40,389 nt of DNA from an uncultured Pelagibacteraceae bacterium (lineage in GTDB: Bacteria; Pseudomonadota; Alphaproteobacteria; Pelagibacterales; Pelagibacteraceae), in assembly GCA_902608065.1 (NCBI GenBank), contig CACLMO010000004.1, positions 1 through 40,389 of the forward strand. The letters run 5' to 3'. Positions 1 to 8,817 of the stretch are shown piece after piece. A model generated the notes under the pieces. That model did not search any database, was not told the origin of the DNA, and was given only the letters and a program-made list of their open reading frames with translations. Position 1 is the first letter of the stretch, and each line of letters begins with the position of its first letter. The translations under genes and the position numbers were made by a program.

Positions 1-1291
1 TTTCATCATGTGGTGAATTTGGTTTTACTAATTCACTAGCTCTCTTAGCAGCAGCTTTTCCAAAAACTACTAGATCTATTAATGAATTTGAACCTAATCT
101 ATTTGCTCCATGCACTGAAACGCAAGCAGCTTCTCCAATAGCCATTAACCCTGGCACAGTTCTATCCGTTCCATTTGAAGTTATAACCTCAGCTTTATAG
201 TTTGCTGGTATTCCACCCATATTGTAGTGAACTGTTGGAACAACGGGTATAGGTTCTCGAGTAACATCTCTATGAACAAAAGTTTCCACGGACTCAGATA
301 TGCCTGGTAATCGACTTTCTATAATTTTTGGATCTATATGATCAATATGTAAATGAATATGATCTTTGTTTTTTCCTATTCCTCTTCCCTCATTAATTTC
401 TATTGCCATTGACCTACTAACTACATCTCTTGAAGCTAAATCTTTAGCCTTAGGAGCGTATTTTTCCATAAAACGTTCACCTTTGCTATTAACTAAGTAG
501 CCTCCTTCACCTCGAACAGCTTCTGAAATTAAACACCCAATACCATAAAGGCCTGTCGGATGAAATTGAACAAATTCCATATCTTGAAGCGGTAGTCCAG
601 CTCTTAAAGCCATTCCATTTCCGTCCCCTGTGCATGTATGTGCTGCTGTAGCTGAATAATAAATTTTGCCATAACCACCTGTTGCTAAAATTGTTATATG
701 TGATCTGAAACGATGAATGGTACCATCATTTAAATTCCAAGCGATCACACCTTTGCACTCTCCATTTTTCATTAATAAATCTAAAGCGAAATATTCAATA
801 AAAAATTCTGTCTTATGTTTAAGGGCTTGACCATATAAAGTATGTAATATCGCATGTCCCGTTCTATCAGCTGCAGCACAAGTTCTTTGAACTGATTCAT
901 TTCCATAATTTTTTGTCATACCTCCAAATGCTCTTTGGTATATTTTTCCATCTTTGGTTCTGCTAAAAGGTACCCCATAATGCTCAAGTTCTATGACTGC
1001 TTCTGCTGCATTTTTACATAAAAATTCTATGGAGTCTTGATCTCCAAGCCAGTCAGATCCTTTGACTGTATCATACATGTGCCATCTCCAATCATCCTCT
1101 CCAGCATTTCCCAAAGCAGCTGAAATTCCACCTTGAGCTGCTGCGGTGTGACTTCTTGTTGGAAACACTTTTGAAATGCAGGCAGTTCGTAATCCATACT
1201 CACTTAATCCAACAGCGGCACGTAAACCTGATCCTCCCGCTCCTACAACCAAAACATCATATTTGTGATCAATTATTTTATAAGCACTCAT
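1..1291 (-). CDS. sdhA: Succinate dehydrogenase flavoprotein subunit, C-terminus cut off by window edge
   Basis: Catalytic FAD subunit of respiratory complex II, oxidising succinate to fumarate in the TCA cycle at the inner membrane. I translated it directly from the minus strand. It starts [20 protein letters not shown] with the FAD dinucleotide fold (GAGGSG near residue 18) and the flavinylation motif SHTAAAQGG (His near residue 48). Further on come [14 protein letters not shown] and HYNMGGIP of the substrate and capping domains. About 430 codons are present and the family is usually near 595, so roughly the last quarter lies beyond the left edge. Its start codon overlaps the stop of sdhD by one base (TAATG), so the order is sdhC-sdhD-sdhA; sdhB would be expected next, outside the window. 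Identification is very secure. Confidence 0.97.
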   Translation of the reverse strand, partial: MSAYKIIDHKYDVLVVGAGGSGLRAAVGLSEYGLRTACISKVFPTRSHTAAAQGGISAALGNAGEDDWRWHMYDTVKGSDWLGDQDSIEFLCKNAAEAVIELEHYGVPFSRTKDGKIYQRAFGGMTKNYGNESVQRTCAAADRTGHAILHTLYGQALKHKTEFFIEYFALDLLMKNGECKGVIAWNLNDGTIHRFRSHITILATGGYGKIYYSATAAHTCTGDGNGMALRAGLPLQDMEFVQFHPTGLYGIGCLISEAVRGEGGYLVNSKGERFMEKYAPKAKDLASRDVVSRSMAIEINEGRGIGKNKDHIHLHIDHIDPKIIESRLPGISESVETFVHRDVTREPIPVVPTVHYNMGGIPANYKAEVITSNGTDRTVPGLMAIGEAACVSVHGANRLGSNSLIDLVVFGKAAAKRASELVKPNSPHDE

Positions 1292-1614
1292 TAAATTTTA
1301 TATATTAATAAAATTAAAATTATTATAGGAATTATTATACTCGATATTAAGACTAAAATGTTTGCGACATCTTTGATTTTTTTGTTATGTATATAATCTT
1401 CAAAGATATCATTTAAACTAATATTAGCATGAAAAAAGCCGACGAAAAAGACTATGATTGTTAAAATTGCAAATATTGGATTTTTAAAAAAATAAATAGC
1501 TTCCGAATAATTTTTGGTTGAAAGTGAAATTAATGAAAAATATAGCCAAACATATAATGGAGCTAAAATTACAGCACTTATCCTATGTAAAATCCATTTT
1601 CGAGTTTCATTCAT
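1291..1614 (-). CDS. sdhD: Succinate dehydrogenase membrane anchor subunit D
   Basis: Small membrane anchor of complex II, holding heme b and the ubiquinone site together with SdhC. The 107-residue protein has three hydrophobic segments, at about residues 14-30, 47-64 and 86-105. It begins [20 protein letters not shown], the usual SdhD opening with an HR pair before the first helix. The motif [14 protein letters not shown] carries His62, the likely heme ligand, and Asp69/Tyr74, which match the quinone-site region of the family. It abuts sdhC upstream with no gap and overlaps sdhA by one base, indicating translational coupling. SdhD sequences are poorly conserved, so the call rests on position as well as motifs. 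Confidence 0.9.
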   Translation of the reverse strand: MNETRKWILHRISAVILAPLYVWLYFSLISLSTKNYSEAIYFFKNPIFAILTIIVFFVGFFHANISLNDIFEDYIHNKKIKDVANILVLISSIIIPIIILILLIYKI

Positions 1615-2001
1615 TTAAATAAAACCTCTAGCAAGTAGCCAAAATATGATCGTTAGAACAAAAGAAAAAATAATTACAAATATTCCAGAAATATTTGCAG
1701 TTTTAATTTCAAATCCATAACCCAGATCCCAAACTAAATGTCTTATTCCACTTAATAAATGAAAACTCATAGACCAAGTAAATCCGATTAAAATAAATTT
1801 TCCAAAGTTATTATTAATTATTAATAAAAATAATTCATAATTACTTTCACCAAGACTTAAATTTATTAACCAAAAAAATATAAAAATTAATGCTAGTAGA
1901 TTTACAACACCTGAAATCCTATGTGTTATTGAAAGTAAAGAAGAGATATGCCATCTATAAATTTGCAGATGGGGTGATAATGGATTTTTAGAATCGTTCA
2001 T
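1615..2001 (-). CDS. sdhC: Succinate dehydrogenase cytochrome b556 subunit C
   Basis: Larger membrane anchor of complex II (128 residues, three transmembrane helices). The N-terminus has the diagnostic PLSPHLQIYRW signature followed by SLLSITHRISG; Ser24 and Arg28 align with the quinone-contacting Ser/Arg of E. coli SdhC. SFHLLSGIRHLVWDLGYG in the second helix region carries His81, the expected axial heme b ligand. It is the first gene of the sdhCDA run. The stop of asd lies only 3 bases upstream of its start codon, so the sdh genes may be read from a transcript that begins further upstream. Identification is secure. Confidence 0.95.
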   Translation of the reverse strand: MNDSKNPLSPHLQIYRWHISSLLSITHRISGVVNLLALIFIFFWLINLSLGESNYELFLLIINNNFGKFILIGFTWSMSFHLLSGIRHLVWDLGYGFEIKTANISGIFVIIFSFVLTIIFWLLARGFI

Positions 2002-2004
2002 TAT

Positions 2005-3009
2005 TTATTTAATATATTTTTTAATCAAAACATTTGCAATTTGAACTGCATTGAGAGCGGCCCCTTTGAGTAGATTGTCAGATACTACCCACATATTTAT
2101 AGAATTTTTTTGCGTCTGATCATCTCGTATTCTTGAAATGTACGTTACAAAGTCACCACTTGATTCAACCGGTGTTATATAACCGCCATCTTTAGTTTCA
2201 TCTACAACTTTACATCCTGGTGCTTTTTCTAGAAGTTTTCTAATTGTCTCAGCGTTAACTTCTGAATTAAATTCAACATTTACCGATTCAGCATGTCCAA
2301 CAAAAACCGGTACTCTGACACACGTTGCACTTAAAGATATATTTGAATCTAAAATTTTTTTTGTTTCTACTGTCATTTTCCATTCTTCTTTTGTGTAACG
2401 ATCTTTCATAAAAGAATCTATGTGGGGAATAACATTAAAAGCTATTTGTTTTGTAAAATTTTTTGAACTTACTTTTTTTTTATCTAAAATTTTTTTACTT
2501 TGTTCTTCTAATTCATTCACGTGAGCATTTCCTGCTCCTGATACTGATTGATAAGTTGAAACAATTACTCTTTTAATTTTAAATTGATCATGCAAAGGTT
2601 TTAAAGCCAAAACCAATTGAATAGTTGAACAATTAGCATTAGCAATAATATTTTTGTTTTTATATTTCTCCAATGCATTTGAATTAACTTCAGGAACTAC
2701 TAGAGGAATTTCTTTATCCATCCTAAAGTATTTCGAATTATCAATTACAATTGTCTTTTTCGCTGCGATAGGTGCCCATTTTTCTGCTATAACACTTCCA
2801 GCAGAAAAAAAAGCTATTTTTACTTTTGAAAAATCAAAATCACTAAGGCCTACAATAGAATAGGTTTTGTTTTTAAAAGTTATTTTTTTTCCAATACTTT
2901 TGTCAGAGGCAATAAGATATAATTCACTAAATTTGAAATTTAGTTTTTCAATAACTTCTAAAAGTTTTCTTCCGACGTTTCCAGTCGCTCCAACAATTGC
3001 TATATTCAT
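2005..3009 (-). CDS. asd: Aspartate-semialdehyde dehydrogenase
   Basis: Reduces aspartyl phosphate to aspartate semialdehyde, the branch point to lysine/diaminopimelate, threonine and methionine. The 334 residues match the usual length. The N-terminal NADP fold has GATGNVGRKLLEVI (residues 7-20). The catalytic cysteine is Cys127 in NANCSTIQL, and the acid/base histidine is His239 in VPVFVGHAESV. The C-terminal GGYITPVESSGDF and SRIRDD are also typical of the family. It lies 36 bases downstream of dmdA and 3 bases upstream of sdhC on the same strand, so it may be carried on the dmdA transcript. dapF later in the window uses the lysine branch that this enzyme feeds. Secure. Confidence 0.97.
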   Translation of the reverse strand: MNIAIVGATGNVGRKLLEVIEKLNFKFSELYLIASDKSIGKKITFKNKTYSIVGLSDFDFSKVKIAFFSAGSVIAEKWAPIAAKKTIVIDNSKYFRMDKEIPLVVPEVNSNALEKYKNKNIIANANCSTIQLVLALKPLHDQFKIKRVIVSTYQSVSGAGNAHVNELEEQSKKILDKKKVSSKNFTKQIAFNVIPHIDSFMKDRYTKEEWKMTVETKKILDSNISLSATCVRVPVFVGHAESVNVEFNSEVNAETIRKLLEKAPGCKVVDETKDGGYITPVESSGDFVTYISRIRDDQTQKNSINMWVVSDNLLKGAALNAVQIANVLIKKYIK

Positions 3010-3045
3010 ATAGGTTAAAGTATTACTATTGTTTTGTGACCAATT

Positions 3046-4152
3046 CTAGACTAATGGCAGATCACAAATTGAACCTTTGCTTTTTTTACCATTAATTTCC
3101 AATTCAAAAGGAGTTTTTTTGTCCCAATATTCTTTTTCAATCATTGCAATTCCCACCACTTTCTTAAAATGAGGTGAATAAACCGCTGATCTTAAATAGC
3201 CTACTATGCTTTTTTTATTTTGGAGAAGTCGTTCCTCCTCCATTTCAATTTTATCTAAATCTATTTTAACACCCATAAGTTTTCTTTTGATGCCTTCTCT
3301 CGAAATTTTAATTAAAGATTTTTTCCCTAAATAATTAATATCGGACTCTATATCTATATATTTATCAAAACCACACTCATAGGGATTATCTTCATAATCA
3401 AAATCATTACCACATGATAAAAGCCCACTTTCTATTCTTTCGATTAAGTTTGGGCAACCTGGCTTTACATTAAATTCTTCACCTGCTGAAAATAGTTCAT
3501 CATATAAATTTAGTCCAACTTCTCTATTTTCTATATAGATTTCGTATCCACCTTGTTTGGACCATCCTGAACGAGCTATAAAAAATTTACTTCCTTTAAA
3601 AAGGAAATAATCAAAAGTGAAAAATTTAAGTTCGGTTATTTTTTTACCTAAAATTTTTTCCATTAATTTAAATGATTTTGGACCTTGAACAGCTAATATA
3701 TTTACATCTGGTTCGCTAATTTCTGCTTCTAGTTTTAAACCACTTGCTAGGCCTTTGGCGTAAAGTCCCACATCGGAATCTGCTAATGATATCCACCACT
3801 TTTTTTCGTTTAATTTTAAAATAATAGGATCATTGATCATTTTTCCTTGTTCATCAATTATCGGAGCATAATAACATTTTCCAACTTTTGACTTTGAAAG
3901 ATTTCTACAAGTCATTAATTGAACTAATTTTGCAGAATCTTTTCCTACTATTTGAACCTGTCTTTCAGCAGCTACATCCCAAACCTGAACATTTTCTTTT
4001 AAATGAAAATATTCTTTTTCAGTACCTTCAAATGCTGCTGGTAAAAGCATATGATTATAAGTCGTATAAGCAGTTAAACCTTGACTCTCTATTCTGCTAG
4101 AAAAAGGAGTCCCTCTTAACCTTCTTGTCTTTGCAATGTAAAATTTCTTCAT
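3046..4152 (-). CDS. dmdA: Dimethylsulfoniopropionate demethylase DmdA (GcvT family)
   Basis: Transfers a methyl group from DMSP to tetrahydrofolate, giving methylmercaptopropionate and 5-methyl-THF; cytosolic. The 368 residues fit DmdA. Stretches I recognise as DmdA-like are [16 protein letters not shown] at the N-terminus, [44 protein letters not shown] and [16 protein letters not shown]. In the glycine-cleavage GcvT protein the region of MIND carries the catalytic Asp and reads differently, which argues for DmdA over GcvT. I place the start at ATG 4152; a GTG at 4155 overlaps the stop of the upstream hydrolase (TAGTGATG) and is possible. The dmdB-like and metF-like genes upstream support the role. 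A non-demethylating GcvT-family paralog is the main alternative. Confidence 0.85.
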   Translation of the reverse strand: MKKFYIAKTRRLRGTPFSSRIESQGLTAYTTYNHMLLPAAFEGTEKEYFHLKENVQVWDVAAERQVQIVGKDSAKLVQLMTCRNLSKSKVGKCYYAPIIDEQGKMINDPIILKLNEKKWWISLADSDVGLYAKGLASGLKLEAEISEPDVNILAVQGPKSFKLMEKILGKKITELKFFTFDYFLFKGSKFFIARSGWSKQGGYEIYIENREVGLNLYDELFSAGEEFNVKPGCPNLIERIESGLLSCGNDFDYEDNPYECGFDKYIDIESDINYLGKKSLIKISREGIKRKLMGVKIDLDKIEMEEERLLQNKKSIVGYLRSAVYSPHFKKVVGIAMIEKEYWDKKTPFELEINGKKSKGSICDLPLV

Positions 4153-4154
4153 CA

Positions 4155-4940
4155 CTATTTATGATTTTTTATTATAAAATTTTTTACAATTTCTCTCATT
4201 TCAAAAGCTTTTTCAAATATAATCATATGGCCACATTCTTTCAGTACTTCTAATTGAGAATTTTTAATACTTTCAGACATTTTTTTTCCTTTTTCTATTG
4301 GAACCATTTTATCCTTATCCCCTAATATACATAGTGTGGGACATGTTATATTTGCCGCAGCTTTCAAACCATTTTTGTAATCATTGCAAGCTCTAAGATC
4401 AACTGCTAATCCTTCTTGAACTTGCCTGGGTGAATTAATAATTTTTTGAACTGGATTTCCTCCAATAAATTTTTTTACTCCTTCATAACCCCATTTCATC
4501 ATAAGCTCTACAGATTTCATATCACCACCATCTGCATAATCAATTAAAGCTGGATTTACAGGTAGCTCGTAGGATCCCCCGACAAGAACTAAACTTTTAA
4601 TTAATTTTGGAAAATGTGAAGCAAATTCAAGTCCAACCAAACAGCCTTGAGAATGTCCTACAAATGAAATTTCATTAATTTTTAATTTTTCCATAGATTT
4701 TTTAATCCACTGAGATATTCCTTCAATTGATTTTATTGCAGGTCCTTCAGAATTACCATGTCCAGGCAAATCTAAAGATAAAACACTGTAACCTGCTTTT
4801 GTTAAAAATTGCTCATGCAAAGACCAAACTATGTGGGTAAGGCCACTACCGTGCATCAAAACAATTACTGGTTTATTAATATCAAAATTTAATCCACCAG
4901 TAGATGCAAAAACATCTTTTTGGTCTACTTCAAAATTCAG
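4155..4940 (-). CDS. Alpha/beta hydrolase inside the dmd cluster, probable CTG start
   Basis: Alpha/beta-hydrolase fold enzyme of unknown substrate. From the start chosen it has 261 residues: oxyanion motif HGSG (30-33), [11 protein letters not shown], nucleophile elbow GHSQG (Ser97), acid GDKD (Asp210) and base CGHM (His238). The first ATG (4856) would delete the first beta strands and begin one residue before the HG motif. The frame stays open upstream and encodes [19 protein letters not shown], which looks like the normal N-terminus of the family. No ATG, GTG or TTG lies in that extension apart from the TTG next to the ATG. CTG at 4940-4938 overlaps the dmdB-like stop (CTGA) and has AAGGAG five bases upstream. 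It sits between dmdB-like and dmdA, so a thioester or ester in DMSP catabolism is a reasonable guess only. Confidence 0.82.
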   Translation of the reverse strand: MNFEVDQKDVFASTGGLNFDINKPVIVLMHGSGLTHIVWSLHEQFLTKAGYSVLSLDLPGHGNSEGPAIKSIEGISQWIKKSMEKLKINEISFVGHSQGCLVGLEFASHFPKLIKSLVLVGGSYELPVNPALIDYADGGDMKSVELMMKWGYEGVKKFIGGNPVQKIINSPRQVQEGLAVDLRACNDYKNGLKAAANITCPTLCILGDKDKMVPIEKGKKMSESIKNSQLEVLKECGHMIIFEKAFEMREIVKNFIIKNHK

Positions 4941-6565
4941 TTGATCTCCTTAGCTTTCTTTCTTAATTCAAATTTTTGAATTTTTCCTGTTGATGTTTTT
5001 GGTAATTCACAAAATTCTATTTTTTTTGGGACTTTAAAACTTGCTAAAGTTTCTTTGCAAAAACTAATTAATTCTTTTTCTGTAACTGGCTTATCTTTTA
5101 CAGTTTCAATAAATGCGCAAGGCACTTCTCCCCATTTTTCATCAGGTTTTGATACTACTGCAGCAATGGATACCGAAGGATGTTTTGCTAGTGTATTTTC
5201 TATTTCAATAGATGAAACGTTTTCTCCACCAGTAATAATTATATCTTTTGATCTATCTTGAATTTTTACATAACCATCTGGATGAATAACCGCTAAATCT
5301 CCAGAATGAAACCAGCCATCTTTCATTGCTTTATCTGTAGCTTCTTTGTCTTTATAATAACCTTTCATTACAATATTTCCTCTGATCATTATTTCACCCA
5401 TTGTTTTTCCATCCCTAGGAACTGGTTTCATAGTTTCTGGATCCATAACATCAACGCCTTCGGTATTAGGATATCTTACTCCTTGCCTTGCTTTAATCTC
5501 GTTTTGTTTTTCTTCATCAAAATCATTCCACTGTTCGTTCCATGCACACTGCGTGATATGTCCGTAAGTTTCTGTTAATCCATAAACATGCATTACTTCA
5601 AAACCGAGATTTTTCATTTTCTTAAAAATAATACTTGGAGGTGGAGCTCCAGCAGTTAATACATAAACCTTATTTTTTAGTTTTTTTCTTTCGCTTTCAG
5701 CTGCACCTGTTATCATATTTAAAACAATTGGTGCTCCTCCAAAATGAGTTACATTATGTTTTTCGATCAAATCAAAAATTTTTTTAATAACTATATTCCT
5801 AAGGCAAATCGTTTTTCCATTTAACATTGGAATTGTCCAAGGATAACACCATCCATTACAATGGAACATGGGAACAATACATAAAAAATTTAATCTATTT
5901 GGCATGTTCCACGCAACCGCACTGCCAGTGGACATTAAGTATGCGCCTCTATGGTGATATACAACTCCTTTTGGATTGCCAGTAGTACCTGATGTATAGC
6001 TTAATGAAATAGCTTGCCATTCATCTTCGGGTTTTTTCCAAATATAATTTTCATCTCCTGTATTTAGAAATGTTTCATATTCTAAATCCCCGATCTTTTT
6101 CAATTTAGATTGGTCTGCGTATTTGTCATTTATATCTATAATAATAATTTTTTTTTTTATTATACTTAATGCTTTTTTTACTACTTCGTGAAATTGTCTA
6201 TCTACAATTAATACCTTTGCATCGCTATGCTCTAAAATATATCCTACTGTTTTGGCATCTAATCTTATGTTGATTGTATTAAGCACTCCTCCGGTCATAG
6301 GAACTGAATAGTGTGCTTCAAAAATTTCAGGAGTATTACATGCCATAACAGAAACTGTATCTCCCTTGGTAATTCCGATTTTTTCTAGTGCGCTGGCAAA
6401 TTTAATGCATCTCTTATAAATTTCAGACCAAGTATATTTTCTATCTTCGTAAACTAATGCCTCGTAATTTGGATAAATATCCTTCGCTCTTTCAAGAAAA
6501 GACAAAGGTGTTAATGGAACAAAATTCGCATTATTTTTATTTAGATTTTTATCGTAATGACTCAT
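4937..6565 (-). CDS. dmdB: AMP-forming acyl-CoA ligase, probable methylmercaptopropionate-CoA ligase DmdB
   Basis: ATP-dependent acyl-CoA synthetase of the ANL superfamily (542 residues). Given its neighbours it probably converts 3-methylmercaptopropionate to its CoA ester, the second step of DMSP demethylation. Motifs in order are the P-loop YTSGTTGNPKGV, FHCNGWCYPWT in the acyl-binding region, GLTETYG, GWFHSGDLAVIHPDGY, DIIITGGENVSS at the hinge, and the C-terminal catalytic lysine in TSTGKIQKFELR. The length and the CNGWCYPWT region fit the DmdB/medium-chain ligase group. It lies between a metF-like gene (6 bases upstream) and the hydrolase before dmdA. Substrate cannot be read from sequence alone; a general medium-chain fatty-acid ligase is the alternative. 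Confidence 0.85.
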   Translation of the reverse strand: MSHYDKNLNKNNANFVPLTPLSFLERAKDIYPNYEALVYEDRKYTWSEIYKRCIKFASALEKIGITKGDTVSVMACNTPEIFEAHYSVPMTGGVLNTINIRLDAKTVGYILEHSDAKVLIVDRQFHEVVKKALSIIKKKIIIIDINDKYADQSKLKKIGDLEYETFLNTGDENYIWKKPEDEWQAISLSYTSGTTGNPKGVVYHHRGAYLMSTGSAVAWNMPNRLNFLCIVPMFHCNGWCYPWTIPMLNGKTICLRNIVIKKIFDLIEKHNVTHFGGAPIVLNMITGAAESERKKLKNKVYVLTAGAPPPSIIFKKMKNLGFEVMHVYGLTETYGHITQCAWNEQWNDFDEEKQNEIKARQGVRYPNTEGVDVMDPETMKPVPRDGKTMGEIMIRGNIVMKGYYKDKEATDKAMKDGWFHSGDLAVIHPDGYVKIQDRSKDIIITGGENVSSIEIENTLAKHPSVSIAAVVSKPDEKWGEVPCAFIETVKDKPVTEKELISFCKETLASFKVPKKIEFCELPKTSTGKIQKFELRKKAKEIN

Positions 6566-6571
6566 AACAAA

Positions 6572-7468
6572 TTAACTTATTTTAGATTCTTTTATAATTT
6601 CTGCAATTACTTCTTCTTTTTTATGTCCCATTAGGTGAATCCCTTTTACCCCCTTAATTTCGCGAAAAATCTGAATTAATTCAAGACAAATTTTTTTACT
6701 CTCTTCTTTCTGATCTTTTGCCTGCTCCAATCTTTTAACAATTTCATCAGGAACATCTACTCCAAATAAGTTGTCATTCATCCATTTTGCACTTTTTGCT
6801 GAAGAGAATGGACCTAGACCAATTAAAAATGATGTTTTTTCTAAAACTCCTGCATCTTCCAAAACTTTCATATATTCTTTTAATTTTTTTGTTTCAAAAA
6901 CATATTGAGTTTGAAAAAAATCAATTCCATTTTTAATTTTTCCTAAAATTTTTTCTACATTTGGTTTACCTTTAGTAGGAACTTCAGCTCCTCCTATAAA
7001 TAATTTGGGTGCCGGATCAATAACTCGTCCTGATGGAAATTTTTTATCTTTTCTCATCATATTGGCTGTTAAAACTAAAGTTTTACTATCAATATCTTTA
7101 GCAGGTTTTGTTTCGGGTTGATCACCAACCTTGGGGTCATCTCCAGACAGACAAAGAATATTATGAACACCTAAAGCAGAAGCTCCAACTAAATCTCCTT
7201 GGATAGCTAAACGATTACGATCGCGAACAGTCAATTGCAATATTGGATCAATATTATTTTGAGCTAAAATAATAGCTGCTGTAAGAGCTGACATATGTAC
7301 TTTTGCACCAGGGCTGTCTGTTACATTTATTGCGTCAGCTATATCTTTCAATGGTTCAATTTTTTTTAGAAGAACCTCTTTATCAGACGCGTCTGGGGGA
7401 GTAGTTTCCGCAGTAAATACAAAATTACCAGAATGTAATTTTTTATGAAGAGAGCTTTGATATTCCAT
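6572..7468 (-). CDS. Methylenetetrahydrofolate reductase (MetF)-like protein
   Basis: MetF-family TIM-barrel flavoprotein (298 residues) interconverting 5-methyl-THF and 5,10-methylene-THF. Visible family features are FVFTAETTPPDASD at the N-terminus (the EhTPP-type glutamate motif of the active site), DAINVTDSP, QLTVRDRNR (the QLTCRD-like strand), GVHNILCLSGDDP (the family's LxLRGDxP-type flavin motif) and FFQTQYVF (FxxTQ). It is the first gene of the minus-strand metF-dmdB-hydrolase-dmdA run, transcribed away from the flavin monooxygenase operon. That placement suggests it disposes of the methyl-THF made by DmdA, by oxidation toward methylene-THF, rather than serving methionine synthesis. 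The direction of the reaction is inference. Family assignment is strong. Confidence 0.87.
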   Translation of the reverse strand: MEYQSSLHKKLHSGNFVFTAETTPPDASDKEVLLKKIEPLKDIADAINVTDSPGAKVHMSALTAAIILAQNNIDPILQLTVRDRNRLAIQGDLVGASALGVHNILCLSGDDPKVGDQPETKPAKDIDSKTLVLTANMMRKDKKFPSGRVIDPAPKLFIGGAEVPTKGKPNVEKILGKIKNGIDFFQTQYVFETKKLKEYMKVLEDAGVLEKTSFLIGLGPFSSAKSAKWMNDNLFGVDVPDEIVKRLEQAKDQKEESKKICLELIQIFREIKGVKGIHLMGHKKEEVIAEIIKESKIS

Positions 7469-7541
7469 ATTTATTTCTAAAGATTTAAATTAAAGGCGAA
7501 AAAACTAGCATAAATAGTTTATTAACTCTATTTTAAAATCG

Positions 7542-7570
7542 TTGCATTCTACTCATTGCTAACTTATTCT
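7542..7570 (+). promoter_or_regulatory. Probable sigma-70 promoter of the flavin monooxygenase operon
   Basis: TTGCAT (7542-7547), exactly 17 bases, then TATTCT (7565-7570), each matching the consensus at four of six positions. Transcription would start near 7577 and leave a leader of about 72 bases before the ATG at 7649. That leader is noticeably richer in G and C than other gaps here, especially around 7581-7625, and includes CGAT/ATCG arms at 7584-7587 and 7597-7600. Confidence 0.45.
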
Positions 7571-7648
7571 ATGTTAATCAAGGCGATACATAACTCATCG
7601 TTATTACGAAAGTGGGATCGGTCGACTTAAGTTTTTAAGGAGTTGCTG

Positions 7649-8815
7649 ATGAAGATTGGGTATTTTTGTAATATTACCAATTGGAAAAAGAAGCCATACA
7701 CAGAAATTTTGGACAATGCTCGAGACATAGCTATTTACTGTGATAAAAATAATTGGAGTTCTATTTGGTTTACAGAACATCATTTTAATCATGAAGGAAT
7801 GGAATCTCAACCTAATCCTTTAATGATGTGTACAGATGTTGCTGCAAGAACAAATCAAATAAGATTAGGACAGGCTTGTAATGTTATTACTTTTTGGAAT
7901 CCAATAAGGTTAGCTGAAGATATTGCAGCATTAGATCATCTTTCTAATGGAAGAGTAGAAGTTGGAATAGGTAGAGGTGTTTATGGAAGAGAAGCAGTTC
8001 ACATGAACATAGAATCAGATTTAAAAGATCAAGCAAAAAATAAAAGATTGTTTCAAGAAACATTAGCTATTATGAAAAAAGCTTGGACTAAAAAGTTTTT
8101 TGATCATAAAGGTGAATTTTATACTTATCCTTCGCCTAACTTTATTTGGCAGCACGATATGAGCCCACCTAATGAAGAATTTGTAGATTTAAAAACTAAT
8201 CAAATAAAAAAAATAAGCGTAATTCCTCAACCATACCAAAAACCTCATCCCCCACTATGGCAAGTAGTGGATTCTACAGGATCTATTGAATGGGCAGCAA
8301 AAAATGGAATTAATTGTATAATGTGGATCCCTACAGTTAAAACTTTGAAAAAAAGATTTGAAATATACAAAAATGCAAAATCTGAAACTGAAAAAAGAGA
8401 TGTTCCTTTGGGAGAGGGAATTTCTTTGGTTAGAGATATGTTTGTTGCGGAAACCATGGAAGATGCAAAAAAATTGGCTGGAGAACAAATGGTAAATTAT
8501 ATGAGATGGGTTTGTCATTGGAGAGGTTTAGGTAATCACATGGATCCTGACGAAGAACTTCCTAAAACTAAGGGAAAACTAGATTTATTAAATTATGATT
8601 TTTTACATAAAAGGAACATGCTCTTCGGTACTCCAGATTATGTAGTTGAAAAAATTAAAGAATTACAATCAGAACTTAATCTTCAAAATTTACAGGTATG
8701 GTCTAGCATGCCTGGTGTAAAGCATGAAGATACTATGAGAAGTATTAAACTTTTTAATGATGCAGTGATTCCAAAAATAAATTTGGATAAAACTGTGGTA
8801 AAACAAGCGAGCTAA
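7649..8815 (+). CDS. Luciferase-like (LLM class) flavin-dependent monooxygenase
   Basis: Bacterial-luciferase-family oxygenase of 388 residues, expected to use reduced FMN and O2. Visible family features are MKIGYFCNIT in the first strand, IWFTEHHF (Glu43-His44-His45) at the active site, ARTNQIRLGQACNVI, ALDHLSNGRVEVGIGRGVY in the FMN phosphate region, and PQPYQKPHPPLWQ. ATG 7649 is preferred to the in-frame TTG at 7643 because AAGGAG ends at 7642, giving a normal six-base spacing only for the ATG. It heads a five-gene operon with an AA_synth protein 2 bases downstream. No flavin reductase is seen nearby, so reduced flavin must come from elsewhere. The substrate is unknown: relatives oxidise sulfonates, dimethyl sulfide, pyrimidines, chelates and alkanes. 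Confidence 0.9.
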   Translation: MKIGYFCNITNWKKKPYTEILDNARDIAIYCDKNNWSSIWFTEHHFNHEGMESQPNPLMMCTDVAARTNQIRLGQACNVITFWNPIRLAEDIAALDHLSNGRVEVGIGRGVYGREAVHMNIESDLKDQAKNKRLFQETLAIMKKAWTKKFFDHKGEFYTYPSPNFIWQHDMSPPNEEFVDLKTNQIKKISVIPQPYQKPHPPLWQVVDSTGSIEWAAKNGINCIMWIPTVKTLKKRFEIYKNAKSETEKRDVPLGEGISLVRDMFVAETMEDAKKLAGEQMVNYMRWVCHWRGLGNHMDPDEELPKTKGKLDLLNYDFLHKRNMLFGTPDYVVEKIKELQSELNLQNLQVWSSMPGVKHEDTMRSIKLFNDAVIPKINLDKTVVKQAS

Positions 8816-8817
8816 AA

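Noticed and set aside
7643..7648. TTG start for the monooxygenase
   Set aside because: It touches the AAGGAG site; ATG 7649 has proper spacing.
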